Assembly: GCA_016704535.1 (NCBI GenBank)
Contig: JADIZZ010000023.1
Coordinates: forward strand, 310,001-374,000
Source of the DNA: Betaproteobacteria bacterium
GTDB taxonomy: Bacteria; Pseudomonadota; Gammaproteobacteria; Burkholderiales; Burkholderiaceae_C
Length of the DNA: 64,000 nt
Direction: 5' to 3'
Every line of letters begins with the position of its first letter. The stretch's first letter is position 1. The notes under the pieces were generated by a model that ran no database searches, had not been told where the DNA came from, and saw nothing but the letters and a program-made list of their open reading frames with translations. The position numbers and the translations under genes were made by a program. Below, piece by piece: positions 50,401-61,100 of the stretch.

Positions 50401-50581
50401 CCATCTGCGCCGGCGCGGTGCCGGGCAGGCTGGCGGTGACGTTGATGGTGGGCAGGTCGATGTCGGGGAACTGCTGCACCTTCATCGCGCTGAAGCCCAG
50501 CACGCCGGCCAGCGTGAGCAGCACGAAGAGCATCACCGCCGGGATGGGGTTGCGGATGCTCCAGGACGAGACGTTGATCAT
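47420..50581 (-). CDS. RND efflux transporter permease
   Basis: A 1,053-residue RND transporter with 12 membrane helices: WSIRNPIPAVMLFVLLTLAGVLGF first, then FPDIDLPTINVTASLPGTAPAQMETEV, and the proton-relay pair in VVGILVDDAIVEIENI. Between HLRM and KTPYQAAMEAADEIGLA, where the family has a few residues, it carries about 21 extra Pro/Gly-rich residues encoded by a palindromic repeat (49281-49336). ATG at 50581 gives MINVSSWS. It forms a drug or metal export pump with the upstream MFP and OMF genes. Confidence 0.94.
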   Translation of the reverse strand: MINVSSWSIRNPIPAVMLFVLLTLAGVLGFSAMKVQQFPDIDLPTINVTASLPGTAPAQMETEVARKIENAVAALQGVKNIYTKVQDGVAIVTVEFRLEKPTQEALDDVRSAVARVRADLPAELRDPVIAKLDLAGAPILTYTVASSRMDDEALSWFVDNQVTKAMLAVRGVGSVARVGGVTREVRVELDPARLLALNATAADISRQLRAVQQDAAGGRADVGGIEQSVRTIATVGSAVELGRLEIALADGRRIRLDQVATVSDTVAERRSGALLNGLPVVGFEVVRSRGAGETDVADGVRAALDKLRAEHPDVTVTEAFNFVDPVIENFDGSMILLLEGAVLAVLVVWLFLRDWRATLVAATALPLSIIPAFAVMHYVFGFTLNVITLLSLSLVVGILVDDAIVEIENIMRHLRMPAAEPPQGGHSPSGGMGAPVLKTPYQAAMEAADEIGLAVIATTFTLIAVFLPTAFMAGVPGKFFVQFGWTAAIAVFFSLVVARVLTPMMAAYILKPPKGEHKEPGWMKRYLGWAAWCLKHRVLTMAATAVFFVGSFLLVPYLPTGFLPPDDLSQTQVTVTLPPGSSYEQSLAAAEQARVLVQQNPHVKLVYTAVGAGSTGADTFTPGGGVPDVTKATLTINMTHRSDRPGLTKQAIESQLREALAVLPGVRVKVGFGQSAEKYVLVLAGEDGAALAAHAAVVERELRTIPGIGAVTSSSSLVRPELIVRPDPAKAADLGVTSAAIADTLRIATAGDYDQNLPKLNLSQRQVPIVVRLPAEARSDLSLLARLPVPGKHGPVMLGNVATLSIASGPAAIDRYNRQRNVNFEIELNQQPLGEVKDAVLALPSLRSLPPGVIQTEIGDAEAMGELFASFGLAMLTGVLCIYIVLVLLFKDFVQPATILGALVLSIPGAFLALFITHTALNMPSMIGLIMLMGIATKNSILLVDYVILARRDHGLARLEAVLDACHKRARPIIMTTIAMAAGMLPIALGLGTDPSFRAPMAIVVIGGLITSTFLSLLVIPVLFTYVDDAIRGLKRLLHRRRPPAASKQGTAA
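49279..49336. repeat. Palindromic repeat element, copy B, inserted in frame in the RND gene
   Basis: Contains CCCC-GAA-GGGG (with a UUCG tetraloop on the coding strand) at 49291-49302 and perfect nine-base arms ATGCCCGCC (49304-49312) and GGCGGGCAT (49328-49336) around 15 bases. It encodes a Pro/Gly/Ala-rich insert absent from relatives' cytoplasmic loop. The C/G palindrome style matches copies A and C between genes elsewhere in this window. Confidence 0.6.
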
Positions 50582-50595
50582 GGCGCGCGGTCCGT

Positions 50596-51762
50596 TCAGC
50601 GGCTGGCGCTGGTCTTCACGGCGGGCGCGGCCGCGGGGATGACCGCCGGCGGCGCGTCGACCACTCGCACGGTATCGCCGTCGGCCAGGAAGCCCGCGCC
50701 GCTGGCCACCACGCGCGTGCCGGGTTCCAGGCCGGCGGTGATCTCGATGCGCTCGCCGACACGCCGGCCCACGCCCACCTTGGCCTGCGTGACCTTGTTG
50801 TCGGCACCCAGCTTGAAGACGTAGCTGAAGCCGTCGCGCAGCAGCACGGCGCTCTGCGGCAGCGTCAGCGCGTTGCGGCTGCCGGTCTGGAACTCGCCGC
50901 GCGCGAACATGCCGGCGCGCAGGCTGCCGGGCGCCGGCAGGTCGACGTAGACCAGGCCGTTGCGCGTGGCCACGTCGACGGTCGGCGCGACCATGCGCAC
51001 CTTGCCGGCCACGGGCGGGGCGCCGTCGGCCGTCACCAGCACGGCCTGGCCCAGGCGCAGCTGCGCAAGTTCGGACGCGGCCACCTCGGCGCGCCATTCC
51101 AGCCGGCCCTGGCGGATGAGCCGGAAGAGCTCCATCCCCGCCGGCACCACCGCGCCGACGGTGGCGTTGCGCGCCGAGATCACGCCGTGGTCGGGCGCCA
51201 GCACCTGTGTTTGCGCCAGGCGCAGCTGCATCACCTGGGCGCTGGCGCGCAGGGCCTCCAACCGAGCCTGCGCCGTGCGCTCGGCGGTGAAGAACTGGTT
51301 GATCTGCTGCGCGCTCAAGGCGCCGCTGGCCTGCAGCTCACGGGCGCGCTGGGCGTTGGCCACCGCGTCGGCCAGCGTGGCTTCGGCCTCGGCGATGGCG
51401 GCGCGGGCCTGCGCCACGTCGGCACGCGGCAGTTCGGCAGCGAAGGTAGCCAGCACCTGGCCGCGCTTCACCACGTCGCCCACGTTCACGCGCACCTCGG
51501 CCAGGCGCAGGCCGTTGCTCTCGGCGCCGACGAGGGTTTCCTGCCAGGCCGCGACGTTGCCGCTGGCGCTCAGGCCCACGGCGATGTCGGCACGCTGGGC
51601 CACCGTGGCAGTGACGGTGAGCGCCGGCTTTGGCGCCACGGCGACCGCGGGCTGGCCATCGGCGGCGCGGACGGCCAGGGCCGCAGCACCCAGCGCCAGC
51701 AGGGCCATCGCGGCCACCGCCAGCAGGCCGACGCGACGCGGTGAATTGAGGAAGGCAGGCAT
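50596..51762 (-). CDS. Efflux RND transporter periplasmic adaptor (MFP)
   Basis: A 388-residue HlyD/AcrA-type membrane fusion protein. A membrane anchor (VGLLAVAAMALLALGAAALAV) precedes a lipoyl-like domain (SGNVAAWQETLVGAESNGLRLAEVRVNVGDVVKRGQVLATF), a coiled hairpin (residues about 115-175), the second lipoyl half LAPDHGVISARNATVGAVV and a beta-barrel to GFSYVFKLG. It links the pump to the outer-membrane factor. It ends 14 bases before the permease start. Confidence 0.94.
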   Translation of the reverse strand: MPAFLNSPRRVGLLAVAAMALLALGAAALAVRAADGQPAVAVAPKPALTVTATVAQRADIAVGLSASGNVAAWQETLVGAESNGLRLAEVRVNVGDVVKRGQVLATFAAELPRADVAQARAAIAEAEATLADAVANAQRARELQASGALSAQQINQFFTAERTAQARLEALRASAQVMQLRLAQTQVLAPDHGVISARNATVGAVVPAGMELFRLIRQGRLEWRAEVAASELAQLRLGQAVLVTADGAPPVAGKVRMVAPTVDVATRNGLVYVDLPAPGSLRAGMFARGEFQTGSRNALTLPQSAVLLRDGFSYVFKLGADNKVTQAKVGVGRRVGERIEITAGLEPGTRVVASGAGFLADGDTVRVVDAPPAVIPAAAPAVKTSASR

Positions 51763-51800
51763 GGTGTGGGGCTCGGTCGGGTGGTCGGGGTGCGGGCGCT

Positions 51801-53273
51801 TCAGCGGGCGTCGCCGCGCGCCAGCAGCGTCTCGTCGAAGCCGCCGCCCATTGCGCGGTAGAGGGTGATCCAGGCTTGCGCACGCTCGCGCTGCAGATCG
51901 ATCAGCGCGGCCTGCGCCGCCAGCGCGTTGCGGCGCGCGGCTTCCAGGTCGAACAGGCTGGCCAGGCCGCCGCGCTGGCGTGCCTCGGTGGCGCGCAGCG
52001 AGGCCTCGAAATCCTGCGCCGCCAGCAGCGCGTCGGCCTCGCGTTCGGCGCTGGACTGCAGCGCAACGAGCGCCTGTTCCACCTCGCGCACGGCCAGCCG
52101 CACCTGGGCACGGTAGGCGGCCACGGCCTCGTCGTAGTCCGCCGCCGCAGCGGCCGTCGCGGCGGCACGCGCGCCGCCGTCGAAGAGCGGGAAGTTCACG
52201 GCCAGTGGCCCCAGCGTCCAGGTCGTGCCCGAAGAGCTCTCCTGCCCGGTACGCAAGGTCACGCCAGCCAGGCTGCCCGACAGCGTGATCTGCGGACGCT
52301 CTCGGGCCTGGGCCTGCGCGCGCTCGCCGGCTGCGGCCATCACGTTGCGTGCGGCTTCGGCGATATCCGGGCGGCGTGCCAGCAGCGCGGCCGGCAGTGC
52401 GGGCACGGCCAGAGGCGCAGCCACCGGCAGGCGCGCGGTGCGGGCTGCCAGCCGCTGGCGCAGTTCGGGCTCGGGCAGATCGGTCAATGCCACCAGGCCC
52501 TTGACCAGCGAATCGCAGGCTGCGCGCTGGGCCACGAGCTGACCGCGCGACTGCGCCGCGGTGGCGCGCACCAGCGCAGCGTCGGCGGGTGCCGTGAAGC
52601 CGGCGCGGGCGCTGAGCTCCGTCAACCGCGTGGTTTCGGCGCGCGACGTGGCGTCGGCCTGCGTCGGTACGAGCTGCGCCTCGCAGCTGCGCAGTGCGAC
52701 GTAGCTGCTGGCGACCTCGGCCGCCAGCGCCACCTGCGCACCCTGGGCCGCAGCGCGGGCGCTGTCCAGCCGCGCCTGTGCCGCGCCGCGGCCGGCGGCG
52801 CCGGCGCCGAAGAGATCGATCTCCCACGCCGCCTGCACACCGATGCTGGCCTGCGTGGCCACCGGCGAGGCCAACTGCTGGCGACCGCGCCCGACACCGC
52901 CCGTCGCGTCCACCCGTGGCTGCAGCGCCGCCCCTGCAGCCACCCGGCTGGCGCGCGCCCGCGCCACGCGCGCTGCCACCGCTGCCAGCGTGGGGCCGGC
53001 GGCCTGCGCCGCCGCGGTCAGCGGCGGCAGCAGCGGATCGTCGAACGCAGGCCCTGCCATGGTGGGCTCGGTGCCGCCCGCGGGCGCAGCGGCTTGCCAG
53101 GTGGGGGCCGGCTGCACCAGGGCGGTGGGGCCCGCGGGCGGCACGGCCGTGCTGGCGCAAGCGGTCAGCGCCAGCGCCGCTGCCAGCACCAGACCGGTGT
53201 GCAGAGGCGCTGACCAAGACCGGGCAAGGTCGCGCAGCAGGTGAGAGTGTGGGCTCGGGTGCGGCCGACTCAT
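51801..53273 (-). CDS. Outer-membrane factor lipoprotein (OprM/NodT family)
   Basis: A 490-residue TolC-like lipoprotein with lipobox LTAC after its signal. Two OEP repeats are visible, each with long helices (AQAAGPTLAAVAARVARARASRVAAGAALQPRV... and ADYDEAVAAYRAQVRLAVREVEQALVAL...), and the strand regions GVQAAWEIDLFG and NFPLFDGGARAAA. It makes the outer-membrane duct. The ATG at 53273 overlaps the tetR stop as ATGA. Confidence 0.93.
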   Translation of the reverse strand: MSRPHPSPHSHLLRDLARSWSAPLHTGLVLAAALALTACASTAVPPAGPTALVQPAPTWQAAAPAGGTEPTMAGPAFDDPLLPPLTAAAQAAGPTLAAVAARVARARASRVAAGAALQPRVDATGGVGRGRQQLASPVATQASIGVQAAWEIDLFGAGAAGRGAAQARLDSARAAAQGAQVALAAEVASSYVALRSCEAQLVPTQADATSRAETTRLTELSARAGFTAPADAALVRATAAQSRGQLVAQRAACDSLVKGLVALTDLPEPELRQRLAARTARLPVAAPLAVPALPAALLARRPDIAEAARNVMAAAGERAQAQARERPQITLSGSLAGVTLRTGQESSSGTTWTLGPLAVNFPLFDGGARAAATAAAAADYDEAVAAYRAQVRLAVREVEQALVALQSSAEREADALLAAQDFEASLRATEARQRGGLASLFDLEAARRNALAAQAALIDLQRERAQAWITLYRAMGGGFDETLLARGDAR

Positions 53274-53977
53274 GCTGCGCCCTCCCCCGCCAGCGCCACG
53301 CCGCGCCGCGCTGCCTCGGCACGCACCAGCGCCAGGCCGTAGCGCAGCAGCGCGTCGGCCCAGTCGTCCAGCGCGGCGGGGCCGGCGTTCAGGGCCGGCG
53401 CGATCTGGTGATTGATGTCGTGGCCCACGTGCAGGTGCACGCCCAGCCCCGCCAGGCAGACCACCAGACGCCTGACTTCCAGGTCGGGGGCAGCCAGCCC
53501 CAGGTGGCGCGCCAGCACGGCCGCCAGCGCATCGTGCATGGGCTTGATGCCCTTGGCGATCTCTTCCTCCCACAGCCCCGTGGGTTCCAGCATCTCGCGG
53601 AAGCGCAGCTTCATGCACAGGCGCATCTGGTCGCCTTCGCGCAGCGGTGCGACGAAGACCTCGAAGAAGCCGCGCAACACCTGTTCCAGCGTCAGCCCCG
53701 GGGCCGCGTAGCGGGCCAGGTCGGCTTCGACGTCGTTGTCCTCGGGCCCGAAGAACACCGCACGGTACAGGCCTGCCTTGTCGCCGAAGTAGTAACTGAT
53801 GGCCGCCACGTTGACGCTGGCGGCCTCGGCGAGCTCACGCGTGGAGGTCCGGGCAAAACCCTGCGCGGCAAAGAGACGCAGACCGGCCTGCCTCAACCGA
53901 ACGCGGGCGTCGTCGGCGGGGCCGGTGGTTTCGGCACCGATCACGGGGTGGCCCGGGGAGCTTCGAAGGGTCGACAT
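53270..53977 (-). CDS. TetR/AcrR-family repressor (CecR-like)
   Basis: A 235-residue TetR regulator: LRQAGLRLFAAQGFARTSTRELAEAASVNVAAISYYFGDKAGLYRAVFF is the helix-turn-helix, and the C-terminal half is of the CecR/DUF1956 type. It is the first gene of its own efflux operon, so it probably represses the whole unit until a ligand such as an exported compound is bound. The start ATG at 53977 faces a palindrome at 54001-54016. Confidence 0.92.
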   Translation of the reverse strand: MSTLRSSPGHPVIGAETTGPADDARVRLRQAGLRLFAAQGFARTSTRELAEAASVNVAAISYYFGDKAGLYRAVFFGPEDNDVEADLARYAAPGLTLEQVLRGFFEVFVAPLREGDQMRLCMKLRFREMLEPTGLWEEEIAKGIKPMHDALAAVLARHLGLAAPDLEVRRLVVCLAGLGVHLHVGHDINHQIAPALNAGPAALDDWADALLRYGLALVRAEAARRGVALAGEGAA

Positions 53978-54000
53978 CCGGCTGACTGTAGCCGCATGAA

Positions 54001-54016
54001 TCAAACGTTTGTTTGA
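54001..54016. promoter_or_regulatory. TetR operator candidate of the efflux operon
   Basis: TCAAACGTTTGTTTGA has six-base inverted arms TCAAAC/GTTTGA around GTTT, and AAACGTTT inside is itself a palindrome. It is 24 bases upstream of the tetR start. This is the style of TetR/CecR-type operators. The gap 53978-54078 has no other feature. Confidence 0.65.
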
Positions 54017-54078
54017 ACTGCTCTGCTTACCCCGCTCGTACTCAGGGTCAACCCGTAGGCCGGTGTGTCGCGCCGTGG

Positions 54079-55113
54079 CTAGAAGAGCTCGACGCTGCCG
54101 TCGCGCGTGCTCTCGGCCAGCCGTCCTGCCGCCACCAGTTCGCCGTGATCGGCGACCTGGTCTCGGCCGTTCTGCTTGACGTGGTAAAGCGCCTTGTCGG
54201 CGCGCTCGAAGGCGCTGCTGGGCGAGTCGCCCGCGCGCAACGCGGTGACGCCGATGCTCACCGTGATGTGCTCGACCTGCGGAAAACAGTAGCCCGAGAC
54301 ATTGCGGCGCAGCCTCTCGAGCGCCGTCAGCGCGGCACCCGTGTCGACGCAGCGCATCAGGACGACGAACTCCTCGCCGCCGAAGCGGTAGAGGTGGTCG
54401 TGGAAGCGGAAGCTGCTGCGCATCAGCCGCGACAGCAGCAGCAGCACCTCGTCGCCGATCAGGTGGCCGAAATTGTCGTTGACCCGCTTGAAGTGGTCGA
54501 TGTCGACCACCGCCAGCCACATCGTGCCGCCGGACTCGGGGCGGCGCAGCTCGGTGTCCGGCGCCGCGTCGTCGCCCGGCGGTGCGCCCGCCGCCGCGAC
54601 GCGCAGGAAGCTGTCGTCGAAGGTCTTGCGGTTCAGCAGCCCGGTGAGCGTGTCGCGTTCACTGTAGTCGAGCAAGCCCTGGAAGTTGCGGTAGATGCGC
54701 AGGATGCTGCTCACCAGACGCAGGTCTTCGGCCGTCAGCGGCTCGGCGCTGATGATCTCGAGCACACCCACGGCCTGCCATTCGGTGGCCATCGGAAAGT
54801 AGGCTACGGCCGGTGGCCCGGGCAGCTCGAAGGCCTCTTCGCCGCGCAGGCAGGCCAGCCGGTCGGGAAGCGCCTCCAACAAGGGCAGGCTGCCGGGTTC
54901 GGCCCACAGCGGGTCGGCGCGCGCCGCGGTGTCGCCGCGCTTCATGCAGGCCCGCGTCAGCCAGCAGCGCTGCTCGCCTTCGCCGACGACACGATGGATG
55001 CCCACCTCGTCGGCCCGCAACAGGTCCATCAGCGCACCGACCAGGCTGACGTCGAGCACGTCGCGGTCACGAAAGCCGGTCAGGTCGGCCAGGTGATCGA
55101 TGACGCGGGACAT
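54079..55113 (-). CDS. Diguanylate cyclase (GGDEF) with N-terminal GAF-like domain
   Basis: A 344-residue protein. Residues 1-150 form a GAF-like sensory domain (VGVLEIISAEPLTAEDLRLVSSIL); residues 165-340 a GGDEF domain with RDTLTGLLNRKTF, VVDIDHFKRVNDNFGHLIGDEVL, an RFHD inhibitory site followed five residues later by GGEEF (RFGGEEFVVLM), and ERADKALYHVKQNGRD. All catalytic motifs are intact. It probably makes cyclic di-GMP; the receptor input is unknown. Confidence 0.94.
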   Translation of the reverse strand: MSRVIDHLADLTGFRDRDVLDVSLVGALMDLLRADEVGIHRVVGEGEQRCWLTRACMKRGDTAARADPLWAEPGSLPLLEALPDRLACLRGEEAFELPGPPAVAYFPMATEWQAVGVLEIISAEPLTAEDLRLVSSILRIYRNFQGLLDYSERDTLTGLLNRKTFDDSFLRVAAAGAPPGDDAAPDTELRRPESGGTMWLAVVDIDHFKRVNDNFGHLIGDEVLLLLSRLMRSSFRFHDHLYRFGGEEFVVLMRCVDTGAALTALERLRRNVSGYCFPQVEHITVSIGVTALRAGDSPSSAFERADKALYHVKQNGRDQVADHGELVAAGRLAESTRDGSVELF

Positions 55114-55153
55114 GGGTGTTCAGCTCAGGCGTTCAAGTCGCGGCCGCAGCGGC

Positions 55154-58100
55154 TCAGGCCGGCACGTCGGCCCCGGCATAGCGGGCCACCAGGGTCAGCA
55201 ACTCTTCCTCCGAGTAAGGCTTGCCGAGGTAGTGGTTCGCGCCCAGCTGTTCGGCGTAGTCGCGGTGCTTCTGCGCCGTGCGAGAGGTGATCATCACCAC
55301 CGGCAACTGCGCCAACCGGCTGTCGGCGCGCACGTTGCGCAGCAGATCGAAGCCATCCATGCGCGGCATCTCGATGTCCGACAGCAGCACCACCGGCCGT
55401 TCGTCTGCCAGCTTCTCGATCGCATCCAGGCCGTCCTTCGCGGTGACGACGCGGTAGCCCTCGCGCACCAGCAAGCGCTGCGTGACACGGCGCACGGTGA
55501 GCGAATCGTCGACCACCATCACCAGCGCCGCGCGCGGCGCCTCGGCTTCGTCGGTCACCGGCGCTGCCGGCGTGCCCAGCGCCAGCGCGGTACCCTGCCG
55601 CATGCGGGCACGCGCCTCTTCACCGTACAGCGCGGCCAGGGCCACGGGGTTGTAGATCAGCGACACCGCACCCGACGGCAACAGTGTCACGCCGGCCAGG
55701 CCGGGCAGTCGCGCGAGCTGCGGGCCCACGTTCTTGACCACCACTTCCTGGTTGCCCACCACCTCGTCGATATGCACCGCCACGCGCTGCGCGGCGCTGC
55801 GGATGACGACCACCGTCTGCGTGCGCCCGACGAGCCCGCCTCGGAAGCCGGCGCGCAGCATCGCACCGAGCCAGAAGAAGGGCAAGTCTTCGTCGGCATA
55901 GTGCAGCGTGCCGCTGCCGTAGGCCTGCTCGACCTCGGCGCTGGGCACGCGCCGCACGGTCTCGATCAGTGGTGACGGCACCGCGATCTGTTGCTCGCCG
56001 CAGCGCAGCATCACCACTTGCGTGACGGCCGTGGTCAACGGCAACAGCAGCTTGAAACGGGTGCCCTGCCCGGGCTCGCTCAGCGTCTCGATACGGCCGC
56101 CCATCGCGTTCACCTCGTCGCGCACGACGTCCAGGCCCACACCGCGGCCGGCGATTTCGGTCACGGTCTGCGCCGTACTGAAGCCAGGCCTGAAGATGAA
56201 CTGCGCCAGTTCGGCGTCGCTGGGCGTGGCGCCGGTCTCGAGCAGCCCGCGCTGCAGCGCGCGCTCGCGAATGCGCGCCAGGTCCAGGCCGCCGCCGTCG
56301 TCGGCAAATTCCACCGCCACTTCGTTGCCCGCCTGGGCGACGCTGATGGAGACGACACCCACGGCGTCCTTGCCCTTCGCGGCACGCGCCGCCGGTGCCT
56401 CGATACCGTGCGCGACGCAGTTGCGCAGCAGGTGCTCGAAGGAGCCGGCCATGCGTTCGAGCACGCCGCGGTCGATTTCGATGGCGCCGCCGACGATTTC
56501 CAGCCGCGCCTGCTTGGCGGTCTCGCGCGCGGCCTGGCGCACCGTGCGCTGCAGGCGTTCGGCCATGCTCTCGAACTCGACCATGCGCGTGCGCAGCAAG
56601 TCGTCCTGCAGTTCACGCGTCAGCCGGGCCTGTGCGGCCAGTTCGTCTTCGCTGCTTTGCAGCGTGCGCTGCAGGCTGCGCTGCAATGTGGCCACGTCGT
56701 TGACCGACTCGGCCATGAACCGCGTGAGTTCCTGGAAACGCGTGAAGCGGTCCATCTCCAGCGGGTCGAAGCTCTCGGCGGCGGCCTTGGCAGCCTCGAT
56801 GCGGGTGGCGATCTGCGTCTCGGCCTGCAGCTCGATGTCGCGCAGCTGCTTGCGCATGCGGTCCAGGCTGTCGGTGAGGTCATTCAGCGAGCCCTGCAGC
56901 AGCTTGACGTCGCTGTCGATGCGGGCGCGCGTGATGCTCACCTCACCGGCCTGGTTCAGCAACCGGTCGAGCAAACTCGCCCGCACGCGCACGACGGCGC
57001 TGCCCGCGGCGGCGCGGTCCGTACTGCCGCTCTCGACGGTGTCGCCGAGAGTGAAGCGAGTCCAGTCGATCTCGGGTGGCGGTTCAGCCAGGGGCTCCGT
57101 CGCGAGAGTCTCGACCTGCGCAGCCAGTGCGGTTTCGGTTTCGGCTTCGGCTTCGGCTTCGGCTTCGGCTTCGGGTTCGGGTTGGGGCTCGGGTGCGGTT
57201 TCGGGTTGCGCGCCGAGATCGACTTGAGCGGATGCCTCGACCTCGGGCTGGACCTCGGGCTCGGACGCAGCCTCGGCGGTGGCCATTTCAGGCGCCGCCA
57301 CCTCGCCAGACTCGGCCGGCAGTGCCGGCGGTGCGCTTGCCGCGGGCAGTGCCATGCGCGGGGGCTGCGGCAGCGTGCCACCGTGTCGCAACAGCTCGAA
57401 CAGAGCGCTCATCGCGTCGGCGCGCGCCATCAACGGCTCGATGTCCTCGACCGGCGCGGCACCGCGCGCGGCCAGGGCTTCGATGTCGGTCTCCAGCCGA
57501 TGTGCCATTTCGCCCAGCCGCATCGCGCCGGCCAGGCGCGCACCACCCTTCAGCGTGTGCAGCGTGCGCAGGCAGGCCAAGGGCGCATCGCGGTCCAGTG
57601 GGCGGTCGAGCCAGTCGCGCAGCCGTGACTGCAGCTGTGGCAGCAACTCGTCGGCTTCCTCTTCGAAAATCGGCAGGAGTTCGTGATCGATGTCGTCGTC
57701 GACCTCGATGTCGGCCAGCACTTCCGCGGCCTCGGCCGGCAGGCCGGCACCGTGCAGCGGCAGGCGTTCGTGTGCGGCCAGGCGGTCCATCAACACCGGA
57801 GCGACCGGGCGCAGGAAACCGGCCGCAAACTGATGCAGCAGGCGCCGGATGTCGTCGGCAGCGTCACTGAAGAGCGCGGGCTCTCCCGGACGCGCGCGCC
57901 CTGCGTCGCGCGAGCGCATCAACGCATGCTCCAGCGCGCGGGCCAGCGCGGACAGTTCGCTGTAACCGACCGTGGCCGAACTGCCGGCCAGCGAATGCGC
58001 CAGCGCCACAGCGGTGTCGGGCACCGGGTGACGCGTCGATTCCAGCGCCCACTCGGCCAGCTCGGTGCAGAGCCGACGCGATAGTTCGTCGGCCTCGTTG

Positions 58101-61100
58101 AGATAGATGTTGAACAGCGGGATGCCGATGCGTAGCGGGCCGATGACCTTGACCTGCTCCTCGTCGTCGCCCTGGTTCTCGGCAAACCCATCGGCCAGCA
58201 GCGTGGCTTCCGAGGGCGCTGCTTCGAGCTCGAGCGCGAGGTCTGCAGCTTCTGACACGCCGGGCTCGGACCGGGCCTCGGCAACGGGCGCCGGGGCGGG
58301 CTCCTCGAGGTCGAAGACAAAGGGGCGCTCTGCGGCAGACGGTGCAGCCTCCGAGGCTTCGTAGTCGGATGCCGGCAAGGGCAGAAGCACCGTGTCCATC
58401 ACCGGGTCGAAGGCAGGCGCGGGCGCGACCGGCGGCGCGGCGGTTTCGGCAACGGCGTCGGGGAACAGGTCGTCGAGCTCCGCCAGGTCGATCTCGAGTG
58501 CTTCGCCCCTTGGCATGGGTTCGGCAGCGGCATCCAGGTCGACCAAGTTGACAACGTCGACCGCCGCGGTCTCGGGCGGAGGCGGGGCGGGCTCGGCGTC
58601 GTCAAAGGCACCGAGATCGAGATCGAAGCCAGGCAGGGCTGGCCTCGCGGCGCCCGCCGCGGCGACCGGGGCTACAGGCGGGCCAAGCTCGAGATCGGCC
58701 GCGCTGGGCAGGTCGGGGACGCGCGCTGCCAGTCCCTCGAGCACGAGGGTCGGCGTTTCGGCCTCCGGCAAAAGTGGCGGTGGTGGCGCTTCGGACAACT
58801 CACCTGCATCCGGCAGTTCCGGCGCATCGGCAAGCGCTGGCAGTTCAGTCGGTTGAAGCCAGTCTGGCGCCTGTGCAGTTTCCGCAGGCGCAGCGTCTTC
58901 CGGCGATGGCTCGAAGTTCAGGGCGATGAGTTCGCCCACCGAAGGTTCGGGCAGTGGCGCAAGCGCCGACACCGCGCCTGCGGCGTCGGTGTCGGCGTCG
59001 AATACGGCCCCGTCGGCGTTGGGCGCCGGCGCGGGGGCAAAGATCGGCGTCTTCACCTCGGCTTCAGCACCCTCGCGGGCCGGCGTACCGGCGAGCTGCG
59101 GCGCGGCGATCGGCACGCGCTGGCCGTCCAGGCGCAGCGCATCGGCGGCTCGGCTGAGGTCGGCGGCGTTGTAGCCACGTTCCACGCCTTCGGCGATGGC
59201 CTCGGTCCAATCCGCCATGTAGTTCAGCGCCTCGGCGGTGAACTGGCGCAGCGGGCCGTCCATGCGCGGCGCCTGCGCCAGGCGGGCGTTGTAAAGCTGT
59301 TCACAGGCCCAGCCGCCTTCGCCGTAATCCTTCAGCCCGACCATGCGCGAGCTGCCCTTCAGCGTGTGGAAGGCGCGTCGCACCGCCGTCAGGTCGGTGG
59401 CGTTGTCGGGGGCGTCGGCCAGCCGTTCCAGCGCCGCATGGGCGTCGGCGATGACCTCGCGCGCTTCCTCGATGAAGATGTCGCGCATCTCCGCATCGTC
59501 TTCGAGACCGGTGCCGCCGGCCGGTGCGGGCCGCTCGGCCGGCAGCGGCGCGGGTGGCGGCGCGGGCGGCGCGGCCGGTGGCGACAGCGCCGCCACGGCC
59601 TCGACCAGTTCGGCACGCACAGCTTTACGTGTGGCCGCGTCGGTGTCGCCCGCCAGCGTGCGCTGCGCGCTGCCCAGCAGGCGTGCGAGTTCGGGCTGGT
59701 CGGCGGCGTAGGCACGCTGCGCCAAGGGTTCGAGTTGGCGCGCCAGATCGGTATCGTCCACGCTAGGCTGCGCGGCCAGGCTCGCGACCCCGCGCAGCTG
59801 CTCCAGCAGCGGCAGCGCCGAAGGCCGGGCCTCCACAGGCAGCGGTGCGGCGTCGTCGAAGGCGGCGAAAGCGGAGACCCGTTCGCTCTGGCCCATCACG
59901 GCACTGAGGTTGCCGGTCTCGGGGTCGAAGCGGAACAGGCTCTTGGCCAGTGCCGGCTGCACGCTGAGCATGTCGATGAGGAAGCTCAGCGCGCCGAGGT
60001 TGTCCGCCAGGCGGTCGAAGGTGCCGGCCTGCACGGCGCGCTGCGGGTCGACCTCGGTCTGCGCCAGCGCGTCGACGTCGTCTCGCATGTGCAGCGCGGC
60101 AGCCGAGGCCTGCTCCAGGCCGAGCACCGAGAGCACGCCACGCATCGACGACAGCTGCGCCGGCACCGGTATCAGCAGCTGCCGCTGAGAAGGATCCCGG
60201 AAGTACAGGTCGATCTGCTTTTCGATCTCGCTGAGCGAGGCACGCAGTTCCTGCACCACGCTGCCCATGGTCTGGCGGTCGCTGACGCGGCGGTACAGCT
60301 CCTCCATCCAGCTTTCCAGAGGCTGCGGCTCGGCACCTCCGCGCACGTCGTCGATCCGCTGCGCCAGGTGCTGCACGCGCGGTGCCAATTCGGGGTAGTC
60401 GAATTCACCGTCCTCGAGCGAGGCGTCGAGGTAGAGGATGGCGGTAGCCACCTCCATCGCCAGCGCAGGCGCAGGCGCGTCTGCCGAATCCGCGGTCTGT
60501 GCCACCGCAGCCTGCAACGACTGCCCCAGCTGCTCGCCATGTGGCAGCATGCGCTGCAGAGACTCGCCCACCAGCGCAAACTGCTCGGGCAGCACCGTCA
60601 AGCGATGCAGCTCGCCGCCGGCAACGGCCGACCAGGAGTCCTTGGCCGCCGCCACGCGCCTTCGCGCCAGCGCAATGACAGCCGGATCGAAACGGCCCAG
60701 ACGCGAAGTCTCGTAATCGGCGGTGGGCTGGGCGTCGAGCTTCCAGGCTGTGCGCACCGCCGCCAGCCTGGGTGCGTCGCGTCCGGGCATGGGCGCCTTG
60801 GCATGGCTGCAAAAAAAGAGCAGGTCCTGCGCCAGACGGTCGGAGAGCTCGTCCTGGCCGTTCTCGTGCATGCGCAGCTGCGCCAGCAAGCGCGAGGCCA
60901 GGCGCTTGCTGTAGATGTCGCTCATCAGCAGGCCGCTGGCCTGGGCCTGGAACACGGCGGCGGCCAGCTGCCAGAAGGTGACTTGGTGCGCCCCTGCCGG
61001 CCCCGCGCCGCGCGCGCCAGCGGCCAGGTCGGCGCAGAGGTCGCTCATGCGGTCGAGCGGACCACGCGCGGTGTCGCTCGCCGACTGGCGCATCAGCGCC

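Noticed and set aside
47420..51097. A fused adaptor-permease open frame of 1,225 codons
   Set aside because: The extension before MINVSSWS is the adaptor gene read in the wrong frame; ATG at 50581 is the normal permease start.
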